Source of the DNA: Hybos culiciformis
Taxonomy: Eukaryota > Arthropoda > Insecta > Diptera > Hybotidae
Assembly (NCBI GenBank): GCA_964007475.1
Contig: OZ023273.1
Coordinates: 55,757,834-55,821,833 of the forward strand
Reading direction: 5' to 3'
Length of the DNA: 64,000 bases
The notes beneath the pieces are model-generated. The model saw only the letters and a list, made by a program, of their open reading frames with translations, was not told the DNA's origin and ran no database searches. The position numbers and the translations under genes were made by a program. Below, piece by piece: positions 14,078-29,079 of this stretch (position 1 is the first letter of the stretch; each line of letters begins with the position of its first letter).

Positions 14078-15043
14078 CCCGCGAAACTCGCGCCAAAATC
14101 CTTGGAAACCGTAATAAACCATAGAACTAGGTTAGCTCGGTCTCCCAAGGACTGGATTGGGTTATATAAGGCAAGATAGTTTAAGTTTAATAAAGTAAAA
14201 TATTCTTACTTGCCCGATTTACTCCAAATGAAACAGAGCTTTACAAAATTTTATTTTTAGTTGATCTTCAAATTACTTAAAACTATACACTCTACAATAC
14301 AGCTCACGGGAAGAAAAAAAAACATATTTTGAAATCATGAAAACAACTTAATTTATATGAAAACTTTAAATACAACTTTAACATTTTAAAAACCAGCTTC
14401 TTCCAATCTTTAATTTACCATTTTATTTACCATTTTATTTAGTATGAATTAAATTGTTTGAATTGAATGAAAATAAAATTATGTACATAAAGAGAAAATA
14501 TAAAATTGAAAATGAAATACTTAAGAGGTTGATGAAAATTAAAACAAATATTTTTTAAACTTTTTAACATCACATTGTGTTTTAAGTTATTGAAAATTTT
14601 CATTTCCTTAACTTTTTCCCAACTTTTCTGCTTTAAGTAAATTGAAAATATTCGTATGAAAAATAAAATGTTCCTGTACATTATTTAAAAAAATATAAAT
14701 TTTTTTTTTTGTTGTTGTTAAAATTATAATAAAAACATCTTAAAAGTTTTCATAACATTTGTTTAATATTTCATTTTTTATATATATTTGGTAAATTATT
14801 TTGCTAAGGGAATTGAGAAATTAAGTATTTTGAATGAAAGTTAAACGAATTAACAATGTTTACGCTTTTATGTTATGTGTGTTCTTTAACTATACTTGAA
14901 AAATTAAGCCTTTTAGATCTGCGAGGATATACTTCTTCAATTCTGCCATTCGCATTTACATAAATGACACTAATACCTTGTTCGCTATCTAAAAATATTT
15001 CCGAACAAAAAGTGTAAATTTTCCACTTCTAAAAGAACTTTTC

Positions 15044-15147
15044 GTACTTGAGAAGTATGGAAAGAATATTACAGTTATGGGAAAGAAAAAATAGGTACTT
15101 GGGAAGTATGGAAAGAATATTACAGTTATGGGAAAGAAAAAATAGGT
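15044..15147. repeat. 51-bp tandem duplication
   Basis: Two head-to-tail copies of a 51-bp unit (starting GTACTTG at 15044 and again at 15095) differ at about one base, so the duplication is recent. The unit length is a multiple of three, so a spurious open frame runs through both copies. There is no sign of a gene around it. Confidence 0.9.
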
Positions 15148-18100
15148 GTGAACAAGGTATTAGGTATAAAAGTGATTTCAATCTTGAAATCAATAAACAA
15201 ACGATGTGTATTCCTTACTATTATTGTATATGTTTAAGATATACTCAAACTCATTTAAATTTTTTGATTATAATCGTCCATGAAGCATAATCTACAAATT
15301 GCTAGAAGCAAGCTCAATTACATAAAATCAATAGTCGAATGAACGCTTCATCTCTTCTACCTCTTTTCTCGCGAAAAAAAAAAAATGCGTGCCTGTAAGC
15401 GAATATAATGAAATCAAAAATGAAATTTATTTTCATTCTTTAAAAAAATATTTTTGTTTCTTTCTTTTTTTATCTCATGAGGTTAAATTAAAATAAAAAT
15501 TTCGTTTTATTTAGCTTGCACCCCATCTATATAATAATGTGTAAAGTTAAAGTAATAAGTTTAACAAAACTAAACAAAATTGAACTACATTAAAAAAAAA
15601 ATATATAAAAATAAAATCCCACGGATAAAAAATAATTTTGTTTTTATTTAATATATTTTTGTTTTTACTTAATATTTTTATGTATTTTCTCTTAAAAATT
15701 TTAAAATTGTATTTGTTTAAAGAACGATTTCGATGTTATACTATTTTCTTTCATTTTGTTCAAGGAATTGAAACTATGCCTTTTATCCTTTACCTTCGAC
15801 ATTTTTAACCATTATCTCTTCGACTTTGGAAAGTATTTTCAATTTCTGTATCTGTATTTTTATAAGTTCTGAAGCTTAAAGTTCTGTAGATTCTGTCTGA
15901 ATTCACAGATATCCGCAAAATGTTCCCAGTTAAGCATCGATAATATAGAAATTTGTTTATTTTTCATTAGACAAAATTTTCGTTTTTAAAAACAATGTAC
16001 ATATACATGTATGTATTTAATTGAATCAGCAGCATAGCAAACACATTCGAAAGCAAAACAAAATAAACAAGAAATTTAATTGAAAGAAACTAAATAAATA
16101 CCACAATTTTTTTTTGTAAACTCAGTATTTCTTTAGTAGCCAAGTCATCAAAACAAAAATATATGAGTTAGTCTTTCAAATTTTTTTATTTCGTAATTTT
16201 ACCATACCACATGTAGTTTTACGTTATGATTTGGATGGGAATATTTTGAAATTGTAAATAATAATTTATATCCGAATAGTATGTTAACATAAAATAATAA
16301 TTTAAAACAATAACAATTAAAGAGTTTATCTTTAATTTTATGACTTTTACTATTTTTACAAATTTTTTATACAGAATCCGGAAAAAATCTTGAAATGTAT
16401 GGCAAGACTAAATTCTGCATAGAAGTGAAGTAATTTTACGATTTTCGTCAGTGAGTTAATTTGCAAAATAAGTTTTATATTTTAAATAACTTTGCTAACA
16501 TGTCTAAAGAGTTTTGCAGTATTTCAAAATTTCACATCAAGGAATTTATCCTTAACAATTCTCTCTTAGTCCATTTTTTTTTCTTTAATTCTTCGATCAA
16601 AATTAATTTAATATAAAAATTATACTTTTATCATTTTAATGAAGTTTCCGAACAAAATCATTGAATAATTCGTATTCATAAAATAAAATTTCATACAAGA
16701 TGGAAATTGAGCATATTTTCCTTTTATTAGCTTGAAAATAAAAAACCCAACAAATTTTAAATGTTGAATTTCAATACCATTAGAAAGTAAATGTATACAA
16801 TACTTTAAATTACTTAAATTCTTTAAAAATTTAATTCGGGAAATAATTTTTTTTTTCCTAAGAACATGTATGTGAAATAGAAGTCCCTAAAAATAAAATG
16901 ACAAAAGTTTATAAAATATTTTTGTGTACGAATTTTTATTTTAACATTTATGACACATTTAAAGTAAAACAAAATTCATGATATGATGTTGTACTAACAT
17001 CAGGAGGTCATGCCAAAAAAATATAATCATTACAACATACGCATAAGATGAGATTAAGAGTAACATATGGTGAAAATAAATAATTAAATGCTTGAATATA
17101 TTTAAATATTTGTGTTATATAAATTTAACTTCTGTTATTTTTTAAGAATAAATTGGTTGTTATCATTTAATTATTGAAAAGAAGATTTTTCTTTATAATT
17201 TATTTCATCCTGGAGTATTTTTTTACACAAATATTTAATATTTGAATATGGGCTACCAAACCAAAATAATTAATGTTCAAACATAAACCCTTCCATTGGC
17301 CATTTCATTTGAGTATATTTTTATTGTTCCATTATGTTATTATTTTCTGTTCCCAAACATTTTAATAATTTTTGTTTTAAATATATATAAAAAAAAAACC
17401 CAATACCCAAAACATACATTTCCATTCCACAATATCATTGACAGTCCACAGTTGCCAGTTTATGGTAAATGGTATTTTTATAAATTATTTGAGAACAAAA
17501 AATTTGTAGATCTAGAACAAACATTTTCGTAATCTCCTGAAGAACATCTGGATCAAGGTTGAAATATTTTAAAAAATAAAAAATTCTATGAAAAATTGTC
17601 AAAACATTTATTTCTATCATTAATAGTTAGATAAACAACAGCACTGATACACTGCCCAGTAAAACAATGAAAAACGTTCAGACCAAAATTATAAAATTTT
17701 AGTATTAGCAAAACCACTTATAAAATTTCACAAATACGTACTTTGTTTTGGAAAGTAAGTATTTGAGGATTTTATGTTTGAGAAAATACATGGAATTCAA
17801 ATAATGTTTGGGAAATTTTTTGATTGTGCGGTTATTATGAAAATTTGCATGCAAATGATGTAATCAAATATTGAAATACTAATAATTAAAAATAAATGCT
17901 TTATCATCAGCAACATTAAAACACTATAATTTCGCAAAATATTGTTAAAGTTTATTTGCTAGTAATATCAAAAAATAAAAAAATAAAACAATACATAGAA
18001 ATCTACTTTAGCGTTACTAAAATTACACAATCGACAGAATTAAAATATATCCTCAAATAATAAAATTTCATAAAAATATAATTACATTTGAGAAGAAAAT

Positions 18101-19589
18101 CTTTCAAATTATTGATAACGATTTCATCATTATTGGAGATTTTTTTGTTTACATGACAAAAAAAAAAAAATTATAGGTACATTTCGAGTGTTGAGTTAAA
18201 TATTTTAATTCTTGGTCTTATACAAAAACTAGGTTATTCATGTAATATAATATTTTTGTTATTCTATAAATAAAATACGAGAATACAATAAAAAATAATA
18301 TATAGTCTTTTGATTTTGTTTATAATATAAATATTACTACTATCAGTACACTAGATATTTCACTTCAAAAATGAAAAATACCACTTTGATACGTGCTAAG
18401 AATAATTTATTATATACGTTAAAAAGATATTTCACATACATATGTTTTGTATGTAGTTATAATACATAGAAATGCGAAAAATATTCCAAAAGTATCAATA
18501 AAATAAATTGTTATTTCGAATTTATATATGTACCAACATACATAATACATCTTCATATATATTTTTTTAGAAGGATTTTCTTTATTTTTTGTTTACAAGT
18601 TTCAGTGATTTATCGTTATCAATATTTTCATTATTAAAATACCTGATTCAATCAAATTGAAACGTATATTAACACTGGTTATGAATAAAGTTTGTTATAC
18701 GCACTAAACAAAAAAAAAAACAAAAATATTTCAAAAAATTTATAGTAGTATATATAATACTAATATAGATTAGACTACTTTATTTATATTTATAATATTA
18801 TGGAGCACATAAATTTACCAGAAAAACATAAATATTATAATTTCCATTCATATTAAAGTATTTTATTAAGGTAATTCAAATTCTCATGGAAATTAGCGTA
18901 TTACGAAAAAAAAAAACTCAAATAGAATTGATTTATTGAATGACCTCTAAAACGACTAATTATTTATTCTATATTTATAATTATGAGATTAACAGGCCAT
19001 TTGAAAATTTATCTAAAAGGAAAATACAAAAGAGAGATAAAGTGTTTTAAATTTATGAAAATGTGAATAAAAGTTATTGAGTTGAATTAGCATCCCAACA
19101 AGTAAAAAAAAAACTATCGTTTTTGTTAAGAGTTGGGTATTTAATCTGCGAGAATGAACGCCTTTTCGCGGGGCTTAAATAATTTTTTTATAATAATGTG
19201 AGAGTTATTTTTTCTAGATTTTGAGCCTTTATGGATAAAAAATTTTAACATTATTAATAATTCGGTTTAAGATTTTAAAATTTAGAGATTCTGATTTTTA
19301 GGATATTATTTTTACAGGATTTAAATTTTCGGGACTTTCAACATTCGAGATTTCTTTCCGTGTATGGATGTACGGCAGTTGGAGCACCTTTTTTTACCAC
19401 ACAAATAAGCGTAGCTCTACTCTATGGAACTAAGTTATAGCTATTTATGATAATGAGAATGATACGTGTTGTTAAAAATTTTCTCTTTACTATAATTCAA
19501 ATTTTATTTTAAACTTTTGCATTTCAAATAGATAATGTGATAAAGTCATCGATTATTTCCAGGAAGAGTTAAATTAAATCATATAAACA

Positions 19590-19860
19590 ATAAGCTGGGT
19601 GGCGCAATGTTTTAACAATATTGAAGGATCCAGTTCAGAGTCCTTTCGGATCCAGTTTCTTTTAGGATTGGAATAAAATAAATTGCAGGATTTTACAGAG
19701 TATACGCCTTATTTTACAAGAGTACTCTATCAGTCGCGTACACTAGAAAAAGGGCCAAGCAGGTTGGTTTGGGGCTAAACTATAAAAACATGTTGGATGG
19801 TTCGGTGGGGAAAGTTCTTTAAAGGACTCTCCGCCTCCTCAAACTATAATGTAACCTAAT
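19590..19860 (+). mobile_element. Possible tRNA-derived SINE or other decayed repeat
   Basis: TGGCGCAATGT (19600-19610) resembles a tRNA-type A box. AGTTCAGAGTCC (about 30 bases on) loosely resembles a B box with one extra base. A GC-richer tail follows to about 19850 (GGTTCGGTGGGG, CTCCGCCTCC). Composition differs clearly from the surroundings. No target duplication or A-rich tail could be identified. It is a weak call; it could equally be a fragment of another element. Confidence 0.25.
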
Positions 19861-22800
19861 TTAAAATTTGTGATGTGAAGAAAATTATAATATTGGACAA
19901 ATTTGTGACACCTAAGTTATAAATTAGGGATGTAGTAGAATTAAAAATAAATTTGTTAAACAAAGAACCCATAAAGATTACGTAATATTATTTTTGTTAG
20001 AAAACTTCTTAAAAAAAACATATTTTTAAATTTTTCTTCAGTTTTCCAAATCGGTTTTGCAACCCTTTAAAAATATTATGCATATATATACATACATATT
20101 TCAAAAATTGAAACATATAAAATTTATATATTTTTTTGTTTGCTTATTTTTGAAACAAAATATACTTATATTTTATAAAATTTTTAATGGCGGAAAATTT
20201 CTTCATTTTTTTTTTCGTTAAAATTATTCTTTTAAAAAAAAGTTTTTCATTATTATTATGTATTAAAGTGGACATTTGATCTTAATAAGTAGGTACATAT
20301 TAAATAAAACAGTTCTAATAAAATTTAAGTATACCTACATACACTATTTAATAAATAAAAATAAAAGACTATAGTACAAAGTATAAAATAAAAGTTTACA
20401 AAGCAAAGCGTATCGTAGTAAAGTTAAAAGAAAAAACCACTTACCATTTCTAGATTTTTATTTCCAATATTGTTTAAAAATATCAAAGTAAAAAATAAAT
20501 TGGATAAAAAAATGAATTTCTGCTTTTTTTTTTTTTTTTCAAATTATTAGTCTTTGGGAAATAAAAAGTTCCTGTGTGTAAAGTTTAGTTCCGAGTGGTC
20601 TGTAAAAATTTAATAATAATTCATTCATTTCATATTCAGTAATCAATAACAAGAGTTGAGCATTAACAACTATAATAGCAACGCACAAAATTGTAAAAAA
20701 TAAATATCTGCTTTCAAATGCAAATGAATGAAAATTCTTATATAAAAATGGGGTAATCATTTTTGTTAAAATTGAAATGTTCTCAAAATTTTAAATAATT
20801 CATAATAAAACTTTCTCATCCGGAGTTAATTGTAAGAGTCTGCAAACATGTTTTTAAATCTCGTAAAGGATAAATTGAACAGAATTTGATGAATGTATGC
20901 TTGTTTTCATCATCATTTGGTTAAATTTCATAAATAATAATATATTGTATACTTGATCTTGAATCATAATATATTGTCAAATTGATTGATAATACTCCTT
21001 TTCTGTCAAGTTTATATAGTCTTATGGAGATCAGTTTAATAATTAAATAAGAAAAAACTGGTCTACGGTTTAATTGACTCCTTCTTGTTTTTAAAAACTA
21101 AAATTTTTTGATTATATCTAAAAAAATTCAATATACATACTTCTATCAGTTAAACTTAGAAATATATTTTCTGGAAAATTTAAGCTCCCACATATATTAC
21201 ATCAACCACTTCACAATAAACAACAATATTTCGCTGTGCTTAACCCAATTATTATCTCTAATTAGTATTTCGGTTGTTTTTGTTTTTCATTGGCGTGTCC
21301 TAAACGCTATTATTTCACACCCGCACTTAATAATTTTACTTGCTTATATATTTTTTTTTCATTTATTAATATGTTAAATAAAATTAAGAACCTTTCACAA
21401 AAATAAAAAATAAATGAATAAATTATTATTTCAAAAAAAATCTTTCGTAAATTTCGTGCAAAATTAAATTAAAATGAAAAAAAACCAAAAAAAAAAAAAG
21501 CTTTATAATTAACAGTAAATATACGACATATTAACCAAATTGTTACCTCAATTTAAATTAATAGAAATCCAGCATAGTTAAACAACATAAAGCCTTCTAC
21601 TATAAACAAGCTATATAATAATATGTTGCTTTTGCTTTATACTTTTATTTTATTGTAATTTTACATAGAACTCTTGACTTTTTCATATTATTATTATTTG
21701 TATTATTCCTACATAAATAATTCAATTAAATACAATATATATATAAGTAGTAATGAAATAAACAATATAAATATTATTTTTCTCATTTAATGCCCTCTTG
21801 ATTCTGAATCACAAATAAAATTATTAATTTACAACTATAGAATGACGTACATAGGTACTACCTACTATATATGTAAAAATTTTATTTAGCTAAAGAAGTC
21901 ATGAATATTTAATTTTTTTTTTAAGTATAAAAAAGTATGAAGCAAAAAACAATAATAATGTAGGTATATGTACATAATGTACGGTATATTATATAAAAAA
22001 AAAATGTATATTATAGTAACTGGGCATTAAAAATTTGATTTAAGATAATTAATAACAATACTGAGCGTCAAGGTTTTTGACTACATTATAACATTTTTAT
22101 TTTTTTCAAACATGTTAATAATAAAAGATTGAAGTACTAAATTTGATTAACATTTTCAAAGAAATTCTGTATTAACATACATAATATATTATGTATTTTC
22201 TATTTTTCTATTTTACCAATGAGAGATAAATATATAATTTGCACTTTAATTACAAGACAACGAACTACAGATTATTTCTTGACCCAAACCGATTTAATAT
22301 AAAAAAACAGGTAGAACGATACAAGGTAGTTTGAGCGTGAGTGTTCCTTTAAAAATCAATCTATTTCTCTGCGGAAAGATTATATCGGATTTTTCCAAAC
22401 TTTTAACCGAATTTTCCTAACAGTAACTATATTCTACGACTATGATCTTCCTTTGTACGTAGCTTTAAAAAAAATTGTTCCTCAAATTATTCAAAATTCC
22501 TACAAAAGCAAGATTTATATAAAATTTTCACTCTAAGGTATATGAATCAGTAATATCTCATCTCAAATTCCAAGCAAAAAAAAGTTAATAATATTCTCTT
22601 AAATTAAAAAAAAATACAATAAAATTACTAATAGATCTGTTTAAAAAAAACAAATACGGTGTATAAAATAATATTAAAAATGCAATTTTTGCCAACTGTG
22701 TATTATATTATACAAAAAATTTCATTATGAATGAATCATCAAAGTGTAAGAAGTCTCGAGAAAAAAGAAAAAAAAAACGAAAATTTCTGTAATAACAAAG

Positions 22801-25800
22801 TTTAACATAAATTTACTTTGAAATAAAAATAAAATTTTAAGCACTTTATTAATTTAATTTTACAAATATATTTTATATGATTAAATACATTTTCGTAAAT
22901 AAATATGTTCAACACATGCACATTTAACGTCATCATAACAAAACAAACACGTGTACCTACCTACCTACCTCTATCTGAAAATAGTATATGTTGAAAGTAA
23001 TATATCAACAAAATCAGCCAAAACATATATATTTTAAGATAAAAACACACACAAACACACAAGACACAATGGTAAGAAAAATTTTATCCGCTGTTGACTG
23101 TTGTTGAATGTTTTTATTTTTCATTTTTACCATTTCAAGAAGTTGTCTATATAAATATCGTAAAATTTTTTTTTATTTTATAAATGAAACGAATGAAAAA
23201 ATTTAATAACAATTTTTTTTTTTATAATAATATTTTTGATTGAATTATAATTCTTCCTTTTAATATTTTATAGTTCCACTTTCGACAGATAATTGTAAAA
23301 TTGTAAAATTATAAGCACTAATAGTTACTAACTAAAAGATATTTCTTTTTGTATGAAATATAATTATAATTAAGTTTATATGTAAAAAGTATCTTTCAAT
23401 AGAAAAAAAGTCTAATATATACATCTAGGTATTAATTATACATTTTGTTATTCTTCAGAATGTAATGTTGATTCAGTTTTTAAATATACAAAAATCTATT
23501 ATATATATTTGATTTTGAATGGAATCTTTTATTTTTAATGCAGTGATTATGATTAACATAGTTCTTCCGGAAAAACAAAAAATTTAAAATTGTTTTAAAA
23601 TTAATGTAAATTTTCTAGAACTTTTTTCTAAAGCATAATTTTACAGCATAAAAATCAACAAGTTTTTATAACATATGTACATTATCTAACTATATTCAAT
23701 TAGGTATTTCGTTGTTCATGGTATATGAATGCTTCGTTATAAAGACAGAACTTTAGAAAAAAATTTCAAACATTGAATTATATATGTACTATATAGGATC
23801 GACTAGGTTAGATGTACATTATGTAGATTATTAGCCATAACAAAAAAAATATATTTACCCAGTAAATAAATCTTTAGCAGAGAAATTTTAAATTTAATTT
23901 TTATATTAAATCTGCTCTGAAAATCATAAAAATACTTTTATTATATCATTTTTAACATAAATATTTTCAATTTTAAACAAACCGTAATAACCTTGAATTA
24001 CAAATGAAATGATACATATTTTCTTTTGTTAACATATATATAACACGCATATTTCTTGTATGCATCATGTCTAGATATTAATTATTATGTTTTTGTCGCT
24101 AAAAAGAATTTCATATTTATGAGAGACAAAGAATGAAAAATAAAAAAAAATAAATTAAATTCATGGACAATAATTTTTTTACTTACATGAAATAGTTTTT
24201 TTTTTTTTTTTTTATTGATTTATCTGTATGCTTGAGTTCAAAATTATTTCCATGTAGCACATAATACTCTCTAGGGTACAACAAATCAAAGCTCAGATTC
24301 ATGTAAATCTTAAAATATCAAATTTATTCATAATTTACAACTTGTACAACATATCCACATAATATTTTCAATCCCAATTAAAAGCTTTTTCTACAAAAAT
24401 TAATTGTAATAAAAGAACTAGAAGAACAAACGAAATGTTGACAATAAAGTCAAACGTTTTTTTAATTTTTCCTTGTTTTATTGATTAACATTTTAACCTT
24501 TAAATTTTCTATACACATTATGTATGTCTCTCTAAAATTTAAAATAAACTCTATATATACGATTATTCTGATTATGTCAGTTGCTTTTGTTTTGTATGAT
24601 ATTCATATTAATGAATGTTTATCCATCACTTGTGTTCGTGCCACTTCTAATTTTAAAAATTATATTATAGTTTTAAAACAATTTTGCCGAACAAAAGGTA
24701 AAAATCAAGTGCGCTTTTTAACCCTAGATTTTGTATAGTTATTTGTTTTGTTTAGTTCTCCCCAATTTAATGTATATAGTAAAGACCAATATTTGAAATT
24801 TTCAAGTATATAATGATGAGAAATGAAAATTTTTCCTTTTCACTAAAATATAATTTTCTAAATGTAGGTAAATAAAACGAAATTTTTACAATATTTTCCA
24901 TATAGCGATAAGACAAATTTTCCGCCAGTAGAATTTAATGAAAATTTCTAAAATGAGATAAATTTACATACAAATGTAATTATAACGATTCGTGAAAAAT
25001 TTTTTATATACCACTTCTTTTTTTTCGGCCCAACATAAAGGTTCTTGCAATTATATTTTAAGTTAATAATATTAAATTAAACAATAATTATTTCTCCTGG
25101 TTTGTTGATTTTTTTGTTATATTCCAGAACCATAAAAAAAAAAACTGTTAAAATAATTCGTGATTTGCGTAAATAAAATTATTATTTATTTGTTAACTTT
25201 ATAACTAAAAGCAGCTGACATCATTTTTCACTTTAAATTAATCTAAAAAAAAAATTATTGTTAACAAAATAAAGTAAATTTATTATTTTCAAATTTATAT
25301 ATATTTGGACATCATTTCCCATTTCCATTTTTACGCCAAAAAAAAAAAAAAATAATAATAATAATAAAAAACTAAATATTCATATACCTACTATATGTAC
25401 AATAAAATATTACAAAGTTAAAAATGAATAATATATTTATTTTGTTTATAAATTCATTTATAGATATTATGTATTTGTTGAATTTTATTTATTATTAATT
25501 TTATTTTATTTTTCCACATTTAAATATAATTTTTTTTTATTTTAAAAAGATTTTACCTCGAAAAATTTTTTCATCCGTGTAGGATGATGGGAACAAAATT
25601 TGTTTTTAAATATACTCGTTTTATCAAGAACAATAATAAAAAATTGTTACATTTTTATACAAAATGTCCATGGAAAATAAAAAAAACAAAGTTTTCTCTG
25701 GAAAATAATGAAAAAAATTAAAATTTATTAAAGTTTACAGCCGATGCCATTTTACTCTGTCCGAATTACCTAGTATTACGTATTGAGCTGGGAAAAACTA

Positions 25801-25974
25801 ATTTTGTTCTAATCTTCTTTACATGTATAAATCATAGGTACAGCAGAACATGTTCTCAAATTGTATTAATTCCCGTCTTGATTGGAATTCTTATAATTTA
25901 ACTACTGTCCACTTGATCGGGGTGGGTGGAAGATGTGGATGTGGTGGGTAGTACTATCCAAGCCGAAAATTTAA

Positions 25975-26202
25975 GTGAAAAATCTTTTTCCTGAATATTT
26001 GCGCTTGATAAAATTACTCATATCCATAGCAGGATCATCTTGCTCTATCTTAAAGAAACAAAATCGATTAAATCATGATGCCATCTTACATTCTTACCCA
26101 GGTGCGGTGAACAAATTCGATCTGGAAGAACTTATGAATGAATTCATTTCCCGAAATTCCAAACGAAGCTCAATGTTAGCACTACATGTGAGAATTATGT
26201 AA
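25975..26202 (+). pseudogene. Decayed hAT transposase C-terminal (dimerisation) fragment
   Basis: The 75-codon frame contains FPEYLRLIKLLISIAGSS followed by CSILKKQNRLNHDAIL and FDLEELMNEFISRNSKR. This resembles the C-terminal dimerisation region of hAT-family transposases of the ZMYM-like kind: a leucine-rich helix, then the conserved RLN...A.L block and a final acidic/aromatic helix. The normal conserved stretch between the first helix and RLN (around the S.ERSFS block) looks deleted. No N-terminal part, zinc finger or catalytic domain was found in the flanks, although 25740-25970 and 26220-26290 are GC-richer than background and may be older parts of the copy. The identification is from memory of the family pattern. 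Confidence 0.5.
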
Positions 26203-26424
26203 TTTGCTATTGAAAAAGTAAAATATTGACTATACTATCCACTACGGCAAAATCTGCTGGCCCTGATCGAAACTTACCAACAATACGATGCTAAAAAATA
26301 TTTCTTAGAATTTATAATATCTATATTTATATTTATAATGTTTTTATAATAAATATTGTTGTAGTTCACAAAAATCTCAAAATATTTACTTTTAACAAAA
26401 AAAAACAAATTTCTGATTATATAA

Positions 26425-26470
26425 TTTGATTATCAAAAATACTTTTTTTTTTCTTTTCAGGTAAGCATCA
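26425..26470 (+). promoter_or_regulatory. btsz: Candidate recursive splice site RP2 (junction 26460/26461)
   Basis: A tract of ten consecutive T's followed by CTTTTCAG is joined directly to GTAAGCATC. As at 12130, a strong acceptor abuts a strong donor, leaving a zero-length exon. It is on the btsz strand, 14,330 bp after the first site and about 14,335 bp before the next recognised btsz exon. The shared core is CTTTTCAG|GTAAGCA. Chance occurrence of the full motif twice on one strand in 40 kb is unlikely, although T-rich background makes the pyrimidine part cheap. Confidence 0.7.
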
Positions 26471-29079
26471 ATTTAAATTTCATTTTCATGTGATTCAAAA
26501 TCATAAATTAAATTGCGAATGGTATAAGTATATAAGTATATATGGTATGTACGTAAAAAATTATGAACTTAATATTGCGAAAAATACGGTAATGGAAATA
26601 TTTTTAGCTGAAGACATGCTGAAGATTTTTTGGTTGTTATTTATTGGAAATTGATTAAAAAATTATTTTTATCTATAAAATGAACATAGATTTATCAAAG
26701 TCCTTCTTTAGGGTTCCCAATTTTTAGCTTCAACTTTTTATTCTATGGATTTTATATTAATATACACTTTTCGAAAATTTCACAAGTATTTTTACATAAT
26801 ATTCATCAGGTGAAAACTTTCTCAAGTAATATAAAATCTGTACATATAGAAAACAAAACTTTATTAGCACTTATTGTTAAAAATTCTAAAAATAAATTTG
26901 AAACTTATTAATAATATCATGAAAGAAATATCAGTTAAATTTTATTTTTATTCAACACGGCATTGGTATTTATTTAAAAAAAAAAAAACAAAATAAATTA
27001 AAAATATAAAGCCAAAAACTTTTACAAACATATTTTTACTACTAGCATGACCTTTTAAACACAAGTTTTTTGGTGAAAATTTTATTTTTATTTTTTTATA
27101 TTATAACAAACAACTGCTTTAGTTTTATAATTAAAGGCTTTTGAATCATTTTATAATTATGTGCTTTAATTACCACTAAGATTTCATAATTACCTTAAAG
27201 CTGTGGGTATAAAACGAAAAACCAAAACAACAATGTTGTATTATTATTATTTTATAATAAGGGAAATAAAATTAAAAATTTCGAAAATATTTGATACAGA
27301 ATTAACTGTGAAATCTCTTAAATTTGGCATACTTTATGCAAACGAAAGGCACATCACCATTAAAAACTTAAAATATTTCAGGTATTATGAAAGAATTTTC
27401 ATTTTTATACAACTGAAAAAAAAAAAAAAAAGGGTTCAAATGATTTTCCAAAAAAAGGGAAATCAACAAAATAATTTGATATAATGTTAAAACAAAACAT
27501 CTATGAATATAAAAATTTCCACTGATTATTATTTCTTATTATAAGAAATAACTTAATGCGATTAACAATAATTTTTTTTCAATATAGAATGGTATATAAA
27601 TTTAGATTTGATATAATCAAACATTCAAACAATTAATTCGCGATAAATACATTTGGGTGGGACTACAAAAAAGGTTCATAATCAGATTTGGAAAAAAAAA
27701 AACGTTTTGATCTAAAATCTTAAATAAAGGCTGAAAATTTCTTATTATCGTAAATGAAGATTTGATTTGATGAAGATTTGATTAAAAATATTATTTAATT
27801 ACGAAATATTTATCTACAACTAATGTTATCCAATCAATCTTATCTATTTATCTTAAAAACATTTAGATGTTATAGTTTCAATATTTTTCTGAAAGGTGTA
27901 CCTACTGTTCAAAAAGAATAAAAATAATTATTGTTTTTCAAAAAACACATAAATTATCAAATTCCAAAAAATGGGTAAAAATATGATATATACATGTTTA
28001 TGTTACACATTTACTTACATAATGTAAGCGAGTATTACATTATATTCCCTATTTTTTTTCTCAAAAATTTATTCAGAAACACATTAGTTAATTATAATAA
28101 TTTTCCGCCCTAATTAAATTTTTAAACAATTATTTAATTAATGTATACACATAATGTATGCACATAAATGTATGTATGATATATCTTTGCAATAAACTAA
28201 ATGTTAAATTTTATTATTTTCCATCCTGGGAAAACTTGTTTGTTGTCATAAAATTAGCTCAAAAATTGGTCGTTTTTATTATTTTATTTTTGTTATTAAG
28301 AGAGCAAAACTTGTGTTGCAAAGACCATTAATTGAAAAGAAGAAACCATTAATTCAAATACTATACTATTGTTTTCATAACTCCAGAATAGAAAACCATT
28401 ATTTATTAAACAAAAAAGCACGTTTACGGAAAATCGGTCTGAAAACAGTTCGTGAGTTATGATTTGTTTAATTAAAAGAATGGGAATAATTTATTTATAT
28501 TAATAATACAAAAAAAAAAGGATTGAAACAAACAAAAAAGCATAAGCAGTAAACACTACTCAACTATAAAATACTATAAATTAAAAATAGTAAGGAGCAA
28601 ATTTCTTTCCTAATAGAATACCGTAAAAACAATTTATGTTTTGTAAGTACTTATACTTACACATACAATATATTTATTGTTTATTCTTTGTTCTTTTTTT
28701 TTATAAGGAATATGTACATGTAAGGAAAATTCCTTGATGGTAGCTGGTTTTTTATATGAAATGCATTACATATTAAAAACATGAAATATGTATATACCAA
28801 GGTCTTTTATGCAATTATTTTACAGATTCTTTGTATTTATTGTTAACTAGTATCTCGCAAAATTCTTATCATGATAAGAGTATGAAAATAATAATTATTT
28901 TTAATTAAATGTGAAACGAAATTTTCGTGCCAAATAATATAAAAAAATTTCCTTTTAAAGATTTCTACAAGTTATCATCATAAAACAAATTTCAACAAAA
29001 TTTTCTACAATCTGAATCTTTTGTTCGAAAAAGTGAAATCTTTATAAAGTCGGATTACAAACTTTCAGTATAAAAATTA

